Below are positions 33,780 to 45,603 of a stretch of 64,000 nucleotides of DNA, in pieces. Origin of the DNA: Alentia gelatinosa. Its lineage: Eukaryota > Annelida > Polychaeta > Phyllodocida > Polynoidae. Positions within the stretch are counted from its first letter, which is position 1. Each line of letters starts with the position of its first letter. The stretch lies in the NCBI GenBank assembly GCA_950022655.1, contig OX465579.1, positions 15,475,088-15,539,087 on the forward strand, given 5' to 3'. A program made the translations under genes and the position numbers. The notes beneath the pieces are model-generated. The model did not search any database. It was not told the origin of the DNA and saw only the letters and a list, made by a program, of their open reading frames with translations.

Positions 33780-34014
33780 GGATGGAGCATTTGGGCCAGT
33801 GGGTCAGTGCCAGCACACCCACTGCCCCACTTAGTATGGATGGAGCATTTGGGCCCGTAGGTCAGCACCTGTACACCCACTGCCCCACTTAGTATGGATG
33901 GAGCATTTGGGCCAGTAGGTCAGCACCTGTACACCCACTGCCCCACTTAGTACGGATGGTGTATTTGGGCCAGTAGGTCAGCACATGTATACCTACTGCC
34001 CCACTTAGCTTGGG
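33780..34014 (+). repeat. Minisatellite, 58-base unit, about four units
   Basis: Units read GGATGGAGCATTTGGGCCAG, TAGGTCAGCACCTGTACACC, CACTGCCCCACTTAGT. The first and last units are more diverged. The open frame across it is a by-product. Confidence 0.8.
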
Positions 34015-34080
34015 TCAAGACAGGTCATTTGGATTAGTGGGACAGAGTGTTGAGAGTGAGCATTTGGGACAACGACCTTG

Positions 34081-34600
34081 ACACTGTAATGCATGCAACC
34101 TCAATACCAGCTATATAAGCCAGCTGCACCCATTATTCTGGGTTCTTAGTCTGGCATGTGAGAAACCTGTATTTCTTTATACCTATGAGCAAACAACCTA
34201 TGACTACCTAACGCTGCTAGGGGTGGAATTACTTTTGTTTACTGCCCAGGTTGACATTTTCTGCCCATGTTGACAGGTCCGGGAGGTTTAGACCAATCAG
34301 ATTATCTCTTGCATAATTTTATGAAAAGCGTAGTGGGGAGAAAACATATAGTGTCAGTTTCCTCAATAAGGTTGGATCTGGCTTTGGGTTTGATGGCAAC
34401 AAATAACGTTTTGTATTGATATTAGCCGACAATTGCAGGTATATAGGAATAGGGAAACCACATACACTGTAATGCATGCAACCTCAATACCAGCAATATA
34501 AGCCAGCTGCACCCATCATTCTGGGTTCTTAGTCTGGCATGTGGGAAACCTGTATTACCTTGTGGATTACAAATAAAGAAGCATTTCAAGTGGCTCTGTG
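34081..34600 (+). repeat. LTR/TRIM-like direct repeat pair
   Basis: About 95 bases starting CACTGTAATGCATGCAACCT recur at 34081-34176 and 34463-34560. Each contains TATATAAG or AATATAAG, then GGGTTCTTAGTCTGGCATGT. The right copy continues to an AATAAAG. TATA and polyadenylation words inside a direct repeat suggest a terminal repeat retrotransposon in miniature. No primer-binding site was identified. Confidence 0.45.
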
Positions 34601-34773
34601 AGCAGATCTTATCTGTGAAGGGCTGACACAGCCAAGAAGATGTTCTCTACTCATTACATCCCCCATGAACTTAAACCACAGTATTCCAGTGATAAGTTCC
34701 TTCAGTGTTTGTGACATATTCTAGGACTATACCAACTACAGTCCATATACACTACACATCCTCCCATCTCTTA

Positions 34774-35146
34774 TCTCACCCCTGGTACAAGTATAGCCAT
34801 AGGAATAACATTAGAAAAAAATACTCAACGATCACTCCGGTAAAGTGACAATACTACGCCATGGTCGTGGCGTAGTGAATATGAGATGACGTCACAGGCG
34901 ATTGACCAATCAGCAGCCAGGATTTCAGAGAGATGACAAGACAAGACAAGACATTGCAACTCCCCTAACCTTGAAAGGGGTGAGATAAATCCAGAACCGC
35001 ACTCGAATCGTAAAATAAACAATACTCCACTCGTTTGTAAGTGCCGTAATCGTCACTCGGCTTCGCCTCGATGAAGATTGCTGCCCTTCCAAACTCGTGG
35101 AGTATTGTGTATTTATACCATTCTCTATGCAGTTCTATATAAATAC
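34774..35146 (+). mobile_element. Frame-and-hairpin element, GGAGTATTG subfamily, complete
   Basis: Frame TTATCTCACCCCTGGTACAA, CATAGGAATAACATTAG, ACTACGCCATGGTCGTGGCG-TAGT, ATGACGTCACAGGCGATTGA, CCAATCAGCAGCCAGGAT, closing AGGGGTGAGATAAATCCAGA. Hairpin CAATACTCCACTCGTTTG ... CAAACTCGTGGAGTATTGTG, apex CACTCGGCTTCGCCTCGATG. Same subfamily as 23478 and 22405. Confidence 0.78.
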
Positions 35147-36260
35147 TATCCCATCATATCACAGTAGACCAGTGCTGCATGCAGTCCAGCCCAATGTTCC
35201 ACTGGCATATCGCAGACTAGGTGGCCCTCTGTGTTGTATCACGCACCTGAGGTGTTGTCTGTTTTGATTTTAGCAAATCATGAAGGTTGAAAGTAGTCAA
35301 TTGTTGTGGCCACCGTGTGTGACATGCCCATGCCTAGGATTTGAATCCTGGTATGTTCGGCCCATGTAAGCTGGCCCTCAGTCTCCTGGTCAAATAACTC
35401 CTCTGAGATAGCCTTAACGGACAGCCAATCATACTCTCTCGCATACTCTAGTTTATATTGCAAGTTACCTACTATGTGTGACTTCTCAACTGAGCTAACA
35501 ATGGTGTCATCTAAGAGTCAGAATAATCCGTACAGATATTCTGCAAACAAGAGTATGCCAAGGGGGTTTTCTTTTAACTCCTTTTGTCACATAGTTCTGG
35601 GGCTGTTTGGATATACTCGCAGATGATGCTAAGTGGTTCATTGTGGTCACCAGTAGATTTTTATTTTTATATTTTTTCGTTCACTTCCCGATTTTTTCAG
35701 GTGCGTAGGAACAAATTTTCCCTATCATAAAAAAAATAAAAAAATAAACTCATCTCAATACCTACAGAGGAACCAATCACAAAAAAACACAAAGGAAAAA
35801 GACAGAAGAATAGACAGAATTTCAGAATTAGCCTCAATTCAATAGTTTCTATCTTAGCTATTTATAACGGAAAAGGAGCTCATTTCAACTAAGATGGGAT
35901 CTACATCATAGGGAACAGAACAGAAACCCATTAGTGGCATATGTTCAGCTACATTGAAAATATTTCATTGACATTTACTTTCAAAAGCGCATCAAGACAT
36001 CTTAGGTGACAGAGTGATGATGAAGAACGTATTCTCACAGGGGAGTGATGGTTTTTAAGCTGCACTTCCCTAATAGAAGTCAGGTAACTAGAATTTGGGA
36101 GAAACTCAATACTTCTTGAGCAGCTCCTGAACTAAGCTCATGTCGTGGCCTCATTAGAAGTGATGTGTTTTAAAACAGCGCCATGTTGGTCATTCACACA
36201 GGAACCCCTGACAATCTGACACACTGCTTGACGCTGCTTGCACCATCCAATCTGAAACCT
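35147..36260. other. Unassigned interval
   Basis: AGGATTTGAATCCTGG at about 35337 is B-box-like but no tRNA fold accompanies it. The remainder is AT-rich with A-runs at 35728-35750. Confidence 0.35.
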
Positions 36261-36701
36261 AGACTGGCCTCAGTCCCTGTATCCTACCCCTCCACCCCTT
36301 CTGAGTGACACAGGGACTGGTCTCATCCGTAATCGGCCGTGTAGACTGGCGCGATTTTGCGCCACACTCTCCAAGCAGAGGTCTGTCTACTGGTCAGGAT
36401 ATCTGCTGGGAGATTGATACCCTCTCACTTTGATCTCAATCGAGACATAGTCAGGAGTAGGCGAAATGTATTGCTATGACAACACAGGCGGCCAGGGAAC
36501 TGGAGGAGGGGAGGGGGAGGGGTAGAGGGAGGTATAGGGTTACAGGGAGTGGCTTGGGGTCATAAACAGGAGATTCTGGTCAGAGTGGAAAAGTTTTTGA
36601 TTCATGGGCCAGTCAGAGAAGGACACATGCTATAATGAATTGTATTCTGGGTTTCTTTAATCATTTAATGAATGTTCATAATCAAAGACTTGAGCAAGTC
36701 T
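36261..36701 (+). repeat. Dispersed repeat of about 440 bases with terminal hairpin
   Basis: Begins AGACTGGCCTCAGTCCCTGT with mirrored ACACAGGGACTGGTCTCATC. The interior has GGTCAGGATATCTGCTGGGA, TACCCTCTCACTTTGATCTC and GGGTTACAGGGAGTGGCTTG. The end is AGACTTGAGCAAGTCT, a 7-base-pair hairpin. Copies at 57692-58144 and 63690 to the window edge. No frame; class unknown. Confidence 0.7.
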
Positions 36702-37561
36702 ATCTGAACCCTATAGACCCTCCAGACGTTACTAAACTCCCTATTATCGCCCTGGGTAAGTAAAAGTTCTGCTGCCAACTGGCTGGCCACACCACGACCG
36801 CATGAACCACAGTTTTCCCATATGTAATTGGATAAACTGAATATAATTTCGGATTTACATGTAGAAATAGCTGAAATTTCCATTTCTGGCATCGGATTTC
36901 AAATTTGAAGATTCATGAAAACCGTTAAGTGCAATAATTGTGGGTTACAGGTCAAGGGTCTATCACCATACAGCGTTGGCAACCAGGTCTTATAGTGGCC
37001 CCCTCGGTGGCGATGGTGGCCACCTCAGCCCCAATAGTACACTGGCCACCAGAGCTACACTATGTTAGCTCTGGTTGGCTTAAATCTGTGACCACCTTGA
37101 CCCATTAGCTGTATGTGTTTGACACTCTCCCCGCAGATCTATCATCTGACCTAGACCTATGTTTGGAGATTGTGTCCATTCTAACTCTTGAAGCTATTTT
37201 TCCATGTTCGTATTTCCTTTTGTGTGTATTTTGAATAAAATAACCATAAAGATAGACATTATTGTCAATTTTGTTCTTAATAGGTATTTTTGCTCTTAGA
37301 ATCTACAGGTAAAGAAAGCTGCTTAGTGACCTTGACCTTTGACCTCAGATAGAATAGTGATGCTAAAAGGTCTGCAACGCCAGAGCACCCACACTAGGAA
37401 GTAGAGTCTCTAGAATCAAAATCAACTCTCACAACCATTGTGGTAAGCCTGTAAGGAAAATCCTAAATCTTAGATCTGCTCCTCTATTAGTACCTCCCAT
37501 ATACATATTCCAGGTATTCTAGAGTGTGTGGAATATTCATATAGGTCTTTTAACATTTATC
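36702..37561. other. Unassigned interval
   Basis: GGTGGCGATGGTGGCCACCT-rich text at 37000-37090 only. No gene recognised. Confidence 0.4.
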
Positions 37562-37950
37562 AGTCTTTATTATCCATCGTATACAAAGCCCCCATTGAAA
37601 AAGTATGGGGACTCAGTAAACCACGACCCATTATATAAAACCTGTCAGATACCATAACTGTGGTATACGGATTCAAACCTGTGGTATACGGGAAAAATAG
37701 TCCCTTTGTGCTATAGAGCAAAGAAATAGTCCCTATTGTTGTACCTTTTAATATGTCAATAACTGGGTTTAATTTATTGGAGAATATGGATAATAAATAC
37801 AAGAAACGATGGTTTTGTCGACAGGCGGCCGTAAACCACGAGGGGTTGACGCGTAGTAATACACGAGCGCTAGCGAGTGTATTACGACGTCAACCTCGAG
37901 TGGTTTACAGAGCCGTCTGTCGACAAAACCATCGATTATTGTCTATTTAA
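37562..37950 (+). mobile_element. Frame-and-hairpin element, TTATTATCCATC subfamily, best-preserved hairpin
   Basis: Frame TTATTATCCATCGTATACAA ... AATATGGATAATAAATAC. The hairpin has near-perfect arms of about 65 bases (CGATGGTTTTGTCGACAGGC, GTAAACCACGAGG, GTTGACG) around apex ACACGAGCGCTAGCGAGTGT. The frame's CAGTAAACCACGACCC repeats the arm word. Confidence 0.78.
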
Positions 37951-38117
37951 ACACTCACCACCTGGCTCCCGTTAGTGGGACCCTACTGCCGGACGTGCGC
38001 TGTCTTTATAACCAGATTTCAATGAAATCAATAAGTTTTTTCCAAGTTTCGCAGAAAAAAATAGTGAAAACTGAACTGTCAACCCTGTTATTACATGATT
38101 ATTAAATATTACACTTA

Positions 38118-38399
38118 GGCCCGGTGTCCACCTATTACGATATGGCTCCGATATGGTCTACGATGCACCTCCCGATAAAAAGTCAAAAGCGCGTCAGAGG
38201 GTCACCTAATATCGGGGCAGTTGACCACTTTTCTGCGATTAGACACCGATAAAAACCCCATACAATGCATGGTGGATGGTCATGTCTAGACATATGTCTA
38301 CGATTTTGCACCTTCCCAATATGTCTCCGATATTTGCTTTTTGTATCGGTGCCATATCGGGAGGTCTAAATTTCTATTGTAGTAGGTGGACGCCAGGCC
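38118..38399. mobile_element. PIF/Harbinger-like MITE, full copy
   Basis: TTA at 38115-38117 and ATA at 38400-38402. GGCCCGGTGTCCACCTATTA start and GGTGGACGCCAGGCC end. Confidence 0.75.
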
Positions 38400-39631
38400 A
38401 TAGCATAAATCAAGTGGTTCCCGTGAGTCTACCAATGGTGGAACTGCATGTTTACTGGATTTTAAAAAAGGTACAAAATATGAGATGGTGCCATCAATCT
38501 AGGCAAGTGATGCTATCGGTCCAGTTTACCATGGTACCATAGAGCTTCAGCTTCGATACTATCAGCAAGAAGGTGAGCAGTTGTGTAGGTCTGTTGAGGG
38601 AGAGGCAGGGACACTCTCCAAGCAGAAACCCGGCGCTCTACTTCCTGCGGCCGCTTGTATCTCTGCACCGACCTGCCTGTTTGAGACAAAATCTGTCCCA
38701 TCAGCCAGTTTTTCAAATATCCTAAATTTGTCATGGTTTGGGCAGTATTTTGTATTCTACTTGTACATAGAGATACACATATTTGTATGGTTAATGATTT
38801 ACACTCATTTCTGTTATTTGTCATTTCAAACTAGACACAGTGTCTGGGATTACTTTCTTCAGTGGAAAGCGCCTCATGTGTTGCAGGGTTTTGTTTTGTC
38901 AACAAGACATATATGTGCCAACTCGAAGGAGCAGTCTAATCAACCTTGGATCCACATTATAAAGTTGGTTAAAGCTGAAAAAGAAACAGCTGTAATATCT
39001 ATATAGCTCATTTAACAATTCCCATATTTCAAAACTCATGATATATTAGTTGTTTGAGTTTCATAACTTTTGACACTTACACTATTTTGAATCTGAAATC
39101 TTAGCTGGTTCCCCCTATCCTTAGTGGATACCCAGGGAACCAGCGTTGGGTTGAGGCAGAGATTAGCAAGCGATAGTGCCGCGAAAGATCTGGGAGGAGA
39201 GTGAGGCAGGGCCTGTGAAGGCGACACTCTGATTGGACATCGCCCTGGCGTCCTCTTACTCCCGTATATGGAGTGGCTTTCCCGCGTTAGAGCCAGCATA
39301 CAGAGTGTATGGCTTCATTTGCTTCCTGCTCCAACTTTAATCTCAGTCGCTCTGGCAAGGAGATGCTAAATGGGGAGGAGGTGGCGACAATATAGGCGAC
39401 CGTGTGCGACTATTTTATCCTTCACTTCAGGGCGATTACAGTGATTTCCGATTGTCCTCTTTAATGCTGTCAACGCGTCCTTGGCTGTCATTTTTAACAC
39501 TGTGAATGAAAAACGTTGCCTGATGATTCTTGTGGAGTTTTTTCCTGCATGTTCATTTTACATACTTGAGACATTATTTGTGTATGTACGTGTGTATATA
39601 TATGTACGCGTAATATACATATATATACATT
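38400..39631. other. Unassigned, with a GC-richer part
   Basis: A frame 38581-39006 (141 codons) and a minus-strand frame 39299-39036 show no domain. 39100-39300 is richer in CpG but lacks promoter words. Confidence 0.3.
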
Positions 39632-39780
39632 TTACGAAATTCCATGTGATTGTTTATATGGCGTGAGTTATCTTCGCTGAATGATATCACAAAGCAGAGC
39701 TGAGTGATATCTGTAGCGGAGGACCACGACCGGATACGAAGTTGCCCTTTATATGAGGGGTAGAATAAATACTGTTAAGG
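39632..39780. repeat. Fragment of the CATATGATT hairpin plus frame edge
   Basis: GAAATTCCATGTGATTGTTT, ATGGCGTGAG, apex region AAAGCAGAGCTGAGTGATATC, then after unrelated GGACCACGACCGG text a GGGGTAGAATAAATACTGTT edge. Resembles 28908-29049. Confidence 0.5.
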
Positions 39781-40282
39781 TATATGTATGAATATACATA
39801 TATTCATTTCCCACCTGATACGAGGTCGCCATTGAAAACACATAGTAATTATATATCGCTATTGTCGGAGGATACAATATCGATAAATGCTCCGAGGTGG
39901 GTACAGAAAAAAGTCCCTGGGACAGCAGCTAGCATGCAAAGTGATGTTTGAGAAGATCGGCGGCCATTTTTCTTTCCTATGTACCTTAAATTTGCAATGT
40001 TGAATGATGAATTAATTTCAAATAGCTATTACTTCTCACTTCTGTCTTGTTATATCACCTGGTACATGTTTGCTTGTTTGTTTATTTACAAGGAAGAACG
40101 CCCTAATTTCATGGACGATTGTAAATATTCCGTATCTGAATAGGAAAATATATTTAAAGAATAAATACCCTCAATATTAGCCTGTTTCTGGTAATAGTGG
40201 GCGTATCCTCCGCATAATTGACACGTAATTAGGATATAGCGTAGAGTCAACTATATATTGATATTGTGCATGTATATATATA

Positions 40283-40735
40283 TACATTTATTATACACCT
40301 AATACAAAGTGTCCATAGAAAACATACCCATACACTCTCACCCATACCCGTATATTCTGGCATGTATAAGCATATAAATACACATGCATCCATGGATACG
40401 TCTAGATGCGTATATGTATACACATACTGTACTTACCTCACCCCGGTATTTTTCTACATAGGCTTAATGTTGTGAACTCTTACTCCACGGCCATGAAGGT
40501 AGTGTTCCTAATACTCAATGGCTAATTGGGTGATTTATTTTATTAACTAGTAATATTACACTGGGTGAGATATACACAATATTAACTGGTTTCAGATACA
40601 AGTGGCGGTAATCTCCGAGGACAAGACGCGTAGTAATCTCCAAACGATAGTGAGGTGATTACGAAGAGTCTAGTCCGAGGAGATTGTGGTCGCTTTTATC
40701 TGAAACCAGTTTATATTGTATTTATTAACCACCAC
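40283..40735 (+). mobile_element. Frame-and-hairpin element, TAATCTCC subfamily
   Basis: A TTATTATACACCTAATACAA edge at 40283 and a CTCACCCCGGTATTTTTCTA edge at 40438 open the frame, with CATAGGCTTAATGTTG inside and GGGTGAGATATACAC closing it. Hairpin AACTGGTTTCAGATACAAGT ... TATCTGAAACCAGTT, inner arm GGTAATCTCCGAGGACAAGA, apex CTCCAAACGATAGTGAGGTG. Confidence 0.65.
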
Positions 40736-41214
40736 TCCTTGCTAATAATTACGATGCTCGAAACCATTATTGTTTTTAAATATCATCACAAGTTCCAACT
40801 TCCATTTCCGATGTCAGTCTCACTGTCAGTGACAGCAGCAGACGATGTTGCATCACAACATCCCAATCAACAGTTCAAGTTTGGTTAATTCATCTGTGGT
40901 AGTGTCTCCTAAACTCCATAATCTATCAGACTACAGTTGTCAGAGAGGTCTCACCTTGGCTGGTTATGTATTTCAGTGTAAATCCATCCTCAGAAAAACA
41001 TGTTATCTTTATCGAATGCATCGCGGTTTTTTTCTGCGATATTCGCCGATTTCGCGATAGGTGGCGTGCGTGGTATTAGTTCGCGTTTCCCTCGCTAGGA
41101 GCCCGATGACGTTTGGGGAACTATTTCCAGTAATCTCCTGCAGGAGGTTACGGGCCTCAGTAATCTCCTAGTAGCCAAATACTCAAACCCAATGCTATTC
41201 CTATGGAGACTTCG

Positions 41215-41390
41215 TATTAGGTGGTTAATAAAAAATCAGAAACAGACTCGATGAAAGTAACTTGGTCTGTATTCCACTTCCTTTGACGACAGAGTAATTC
41301 ACTCAGCTTCGCTTCGTGAATTACTCTGCGGTCAAATTCAGTGGAGAACGGACCAACTTATTTTCATCTCATGAGTTTCATTCTAATTAC
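41215..41390 (+). mobile_element. Frame-and-hairpin element, hairpin part
   Basis: TTAATAAAAAATCAGAAACA leads into ACTCGATGAAAGTAACTTGG ... CCAACTTATTTTCATCTCAT. Inner arm TGACGACAGAGTAATT / AATTACTCTGCGGTCA, apex CACTCAGCTTCGCTTCGTGA. The frame to its left is reduced to TATTCCTATGGAGACTTCGT. Confidence 0.6.
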
Positions 41391-42202
41391 GCATTCAATA
41401 AGCGTATGTCCTTCATTGGCACTGAGCATCGATTGCAAAACTTTTCAAACTCTCCTAGCGTATTCCAGGAACCAATCTATGGAGCACTCCAAGCTTTATC
41501 CAAAAACTATTTTATGATCCAGGTCGAACATTCTGGTTTGACAATCCGCCAGATTCTGTGAGGGATACTGGCGACAAATCCTACTCTCTAATGCTGGAGA
41601 CACACCAAGCGAGAAATGCAGCAATATCCTGAAACGCCAACACAAAATGGCAAGTATCTGAGCTATCTATATTTCACCTGATTATTGCTTCCAAGACATT
41701 AAAGGATTGATAGGAGATATTACTATGAAAAAATATCTCATTTATATTCTATTTTGTATTGGCGGTTCCAGAGATCGCCACCTTCACTCGTTTCGTGTGT
41801 CTCCAGGATTTACCCCCACCCGGGAATAGACATCAGATTCACCCGAAATTAATAAGATCACAAATTTCTTACAAAAGGGATTTTCATTCATTTATTAGTG
41901 ACTTCAAGTTGAATATGCAGATCCCTGAATTTCACTTGCATTTGCCAGTTCTACTGGGAAGATATTGAATGTATTTTTGCTATCAGCTCCTTTGTTTATA
42001 TTGGTGTGTGTAAAACTTGGCACATTACTCTGGCCCCTCCCTTAGTCCTGCTGGGTTATATCCAAAGTCAATAGATCTATTCTAACAAAATATATTGACT
42101 CTTATTGATTGTGGTGTCTGACGTCTTTAATAGATCGCATAGCTTATTGATATCCATTGAGCACTTGGATTTGTATATTGACCAAATATCAAGCATTGTA
42201 AG
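41391..42202. other. Unassigned AT-rich interval
   Basis: No coding or repeat signal beyond chance frames of 60-81 codons. Confidence 0.4.
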
Positions 42203-42245
42203 GCCAGGGGTTCACCCACTACCATAGAAACTTAAGGCCTCGCGA
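42203..42245. mobile_element. PIF-like MITE terminal scrap, diverged
   Basis: AAGGCCAGGGGTTCACCCAC then TACCATAGAAACTTAAGGCC resembles the family end with several changes. Confidence 0.35.
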
Positions 42246-42888
42246 TGCACTTCTATGCATAATTAACTCGAAAGCAGAGATTTTTTTATATTCAACTAAG
42301 GTGTATACAGTTCACCCTACTGGACGTTTTTACATGCATTTCCAATACATCTAGAGACAAAGACAATGGTGAGATTACACAATTACAGAACGTTACAATA
42401 GAGAGATAGATGAGTAAGAGATAGCAAGAAAGTTAAGATGGAGACACTTAAAATTATATTTTTCAAGTGAAAAATTCCATGCATGGTAAATTCCCATTTA
42501 AAAAAGTATGCCTGCGGCATGGGGCATAACTTGCTCTATGAATCTTAAACAGTTATAACCAGTGGTGTGGGTGGGTGGGTTAAAACCTCGAAGGTGACTT
42601 CTGACGAGTTGCGATGCCCGGATGCTGCGGTGCCCGGATTTCATCGCCTAGTGCAAGTGTTCATCGGGAGGTGGCGGCACCATTTGCTTCTGTGAATCAT
42701 AGTTGATTCTCAATCAATACCACCCAATGTCAAAACTGATAGAGGATCGGGAACCTCTTCATCATACAAAGACGTCTAGACTAGGAACATTGGGAATCAT
42801 TGTAATAGGCTTTTCGGTACATTGTAAAGCCTATCGTAGAAAATTCAGTGGATGATGGGCCTCGATGGGAATCGTAGTATGTTTTTAA

Positions 42889-43257
42889 CCCTTTAATTAA
42901 GGAGGGGTGCCTGTGGCCCAGCTAACCCCTAAAAGGCGGGTGCTGATGGCATTTTGTCCCACTAGGGGATGGGTACATATTTCTCAAAACGCATAATTCG
43001 AGTGTTTAATCACGTGATACGAACAAAAATCCTCAACATTTTATCATTTCTGAATAGAAATACTAATTGTGGTGTTAGACCTACATTCTGTGAAAATTGT
43101 ATTAATATTGTTCCATTATTTCCTTGTTAAAAACGAATTTGTATAATTTTGAGAAATGATTCCTCAAAGCATCATTCGCCCTGGGACAGTTGATGCCTCA
43201 AGGCATCATTCGCCCTGGGCCAGTAGATGTTTCGAGGCATCATTCGCCCTTAAAGGG
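42889..43257. mobile_element. TTAA-flanked CCCTTT MITE, intact copy
   Basis: TTAA at 42885-42888 and 43258-43261 flank CCCTTTAATTAAGG...CCTTAAAGGG. Towards the right end a GATGCCTCAAGGCATCATTC word, itself a small hairpin, is repeated three times with slight changes and followed by GCCCTGGG. No coding frame. Confidence 0.75.
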
Positions 43258-43261
43258 TTAA

Positions 43262-44194
43262 AACTGTTTACTAAGCAGTATGTTCAAGGCACCGTATATC
43301 ACTTTGGGGAACAATATCCGATCATCTTTTACAGCTAGAATGTATTTTGAACCCCAAACTGAACTGAACATCTCCATGTGCATATCCTTATTGGGAATAA
43401 GGTACTGTATCATGATTTATCATTGAAACCTAAAAACCTAATTTGATCTAACCAAAATTGACGTTCAAACTAACTAATATGTCTGATTGTATATCCAGAG
43501 GTATCTCTGAAGTGCATACCTCCGTTTCTCTGTTGCGGATCCAATGACTAGTATTTATATAGAACGTCCTGACCATACTATACAATTCACAGAACGAGAT
43601 GGTTATTTACGGTTTGTACGGACCGAGGCATTTATGCCGAGTTCCGTACAAAACTATGTACGCATTTATATTGTATTTGGATGTGCTAGAAAACATTGAG
43701 CATTTCAGGAGAAGTTTCAATGCAAAGTATGTGTGAACCGCCCTGCTGACTTCAACTGCCATACACATGATGTTTGATGTTGGACACAATGTAGTCATAA
43801 ACTAAATGGAAGAGAGTCTCTTTATGCATATAACATTGTAAGTATATAGATAATGTTCTGCATGGTTCAGGGTTTTGAAATGGCTTTCTATCAGTTCATT
43901 CAACGATGCAGCACGAGAAACAGACCAAACATTACAGTGTTTTGAAGTCCTTTATTTCTTGCTTGTTGCACTTCTTTCCTTCTCAATTAGTTGTTTTCAT
44001 ACTGAATGGGTGTGAATTACATGCGCCAGTTTTTCTGATAACTACAAAAATGCCTTCTCTTTGCGGTAGTATTTTATTTGTGTGTGGAAACCACTGCTTC
44101 TTAAAAAGGGAAGCTACATATTGTTCAACCAACTTCATGTTTGAAAGGATGAGGGGAGGATATATACAAATCTATAGGGCACATAGCTATTGTG
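43262..44194. other. Unassigned interval
   Basis: A frame 43906-44244 (112 codons) overlaps the dispersed repeat at 44195 and shows no domain. Confidence 0.35.
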
Positions 44195-44335
44195 CTATTG
44201 AGGCGGCCATCTTGCCCCCTGACGCCATCCAAAACACCAGTTGACACGAACAATGATCAGTGGATTTTATCAGAATTTCTTTTGGTGGGGAAGGGGCTTG
44301 CCATGGATGAATTTTAGCCTTGTCTCAATGAATGT
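44195..44335 (+). repeat. Partial copy of the 60.2 kb repeat
   Basis: GGCGGCCATCTTGCCCCCTG then GGGGCTTGCCATGGATGAAT and TTTTAGCCTTGTCTCAATGA. Confidence 0.5.
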
Positions 44336-44463
44336 TTTAGTATATGTTTTCGGGTTTTTTCACAAATGACTTTGATGTATTTAAAATTTCTTGTTTCCTT
44401 CATAGATTTCATCTACAATTATTTCAAAGTGAATCCTGTAGCAATAGGATACCTTCTCGATTT

Positions 44464-44690
44464 TTATCCTACCCCTAATAAAAAACTCCATAGGCTTAGC
44501 ATGGGATTTGTTTATGTCACGGGTAGTGACATAAAGTGTTGTTTATGCCACTACTTTCTGATACTGAAGAAATATGGAAACGGGGTAGGATAAAATCTAG
44601 ACGCCACTCGTTTGAAATTGAGTTTATTTATGCCACGCATGGCATAAATGAACTCAGACTCAAACTCGTGACGTCTCTTGATAATATACC
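44464..44690 (+). mobile_element. Frame-and-hairpin element, TTTATGTCA subfamily, apex lost
   Basis: The frame TTATCCTACCCCTAATAAAA, CATAGGCTTAGCATGGG, palindrome TTTATGTCACGGGTAGTGAC-ATAAA, GGGGTAGGATAAAATC is complete. The hairpin collapses to GTTTATTTATGCCACGCATG-GCATAAATG; the section between the inner arms, including the apex, is missing. Confidence 0.72.
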
Positions 44691-44735
44691 TTTTTCTAAA
44701 CTCTTTATTGATTGTTGATGGCACAATTGATGGAT

Positions 44736-45059
44736 GTGTAACACCCCTCTTATAAGATCTCACAATCTGTAAGTGGTATTCTGTACAAGGTTCTCACTAT
44801 GCCCTATGGGAGAAGAATTCTTAACGAACTAGGCTTAGAGCCTTGAGAATCCAGTGGCACACGGTATTCCCGCTAGGTGGCATCATTGAGATTATAGGAA
44901 CCTTTGGGTTGCATTGATGTTCGTCTTTATAGCACGGGAGGCAGGCCAGTGGATTCTCAAAGCTCTAAGCCTAGTTCGTTAAGAATTATTTTTCTATAAA
45001 GCTCAGTGAGAGAACAGAATACCACTTAGAGAGTGTGAGATCATAGAGAGGGCTGCACC
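44736..45059. mobile_element. Foldback element, uninterrupted copy
   Basis: GTGTAACACCCCTCTTATAA to AGAGAGGGCTGCAC, about 324 bases, with mirrored AAGTGGTATTCTGT, AGAATTCTTAACGAACTAGG and GCTTAGAGC. Its loop, TTCCCGCTAGGTGGCATCAT, runs in the opposite orientation to that at 12994. Confidence 0.72.
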
Positions 45060-45284
45060 TAATAAGAAGGGATCCTTAGGTCAATATCAGAGGCAGACTC
45101 CACTGCGCTACTGACTTAGAGCATGGTTAGGCCAGGGTTTTATCTTAAGCTGGTATAAACGTTCATATGCTTGATATTAGGCACTCAAGGGGCGATAAAC
45201 AGATGAACATTTCCAGGTTGAGACAAAAGTAGAAACATTGGTTTGGGTCCCCATTCATAGTCATGTTTGGATGGCTTCAGAATA

Positions 45285-45603
45285 TTCACTCGGCTATCGT
45301 CTCGTTCATATTATTATATACCTGTGGCTGTATGAACTACGTATACTATCCGCTCCCACCAATGACGTATTTATACCCGTACGCCACACTGTGACGTACG
45401 GGGTATGTGATCACTTGACTAAATAAAATATCACCATTTTTAGGTATAGGATAATACGAAACCTGGCTGACTGTCTTCGTACGTCAAAATACTTGGTAAA
45501 ATTATTGATCACATACATCCCTCTGCTTACAGCATGATCAATAATTTCACCACATATTATTGACGTGCAAAGACAGTAAGCCAGTTTCCGTATATTATTA
45601 CTG
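45285..45603 (+). mobile_element. Frame-and-hairpin element, TTATTATATACC subfamily, with apex scrap
   Basis: An isolated ATTCACTCGGCTATCGTCTC apex at 45288 runs straight into TTATTATATACCTGTGGCTG. The frame word CCGTACGCCACACTGTGACG-TACGGGGTATGTGATCAC returns in the hairpin as CTTCGTACGTCAAAATACTT and TGATCACATACATCC. The arms close at ACGTGCAAAGACAGTAAGCC. Confidence 0.65.

Noticed and set aside
33560..33880. Minus-strand frames in the minisatellite
   Set aside because: Repeat-derived translation of the 58-base unit.
35330..35380. B-box-like GGATTTGAATCC, possible tRNA
   Set aside because: No acceptor or anticodon stem could be built around it.
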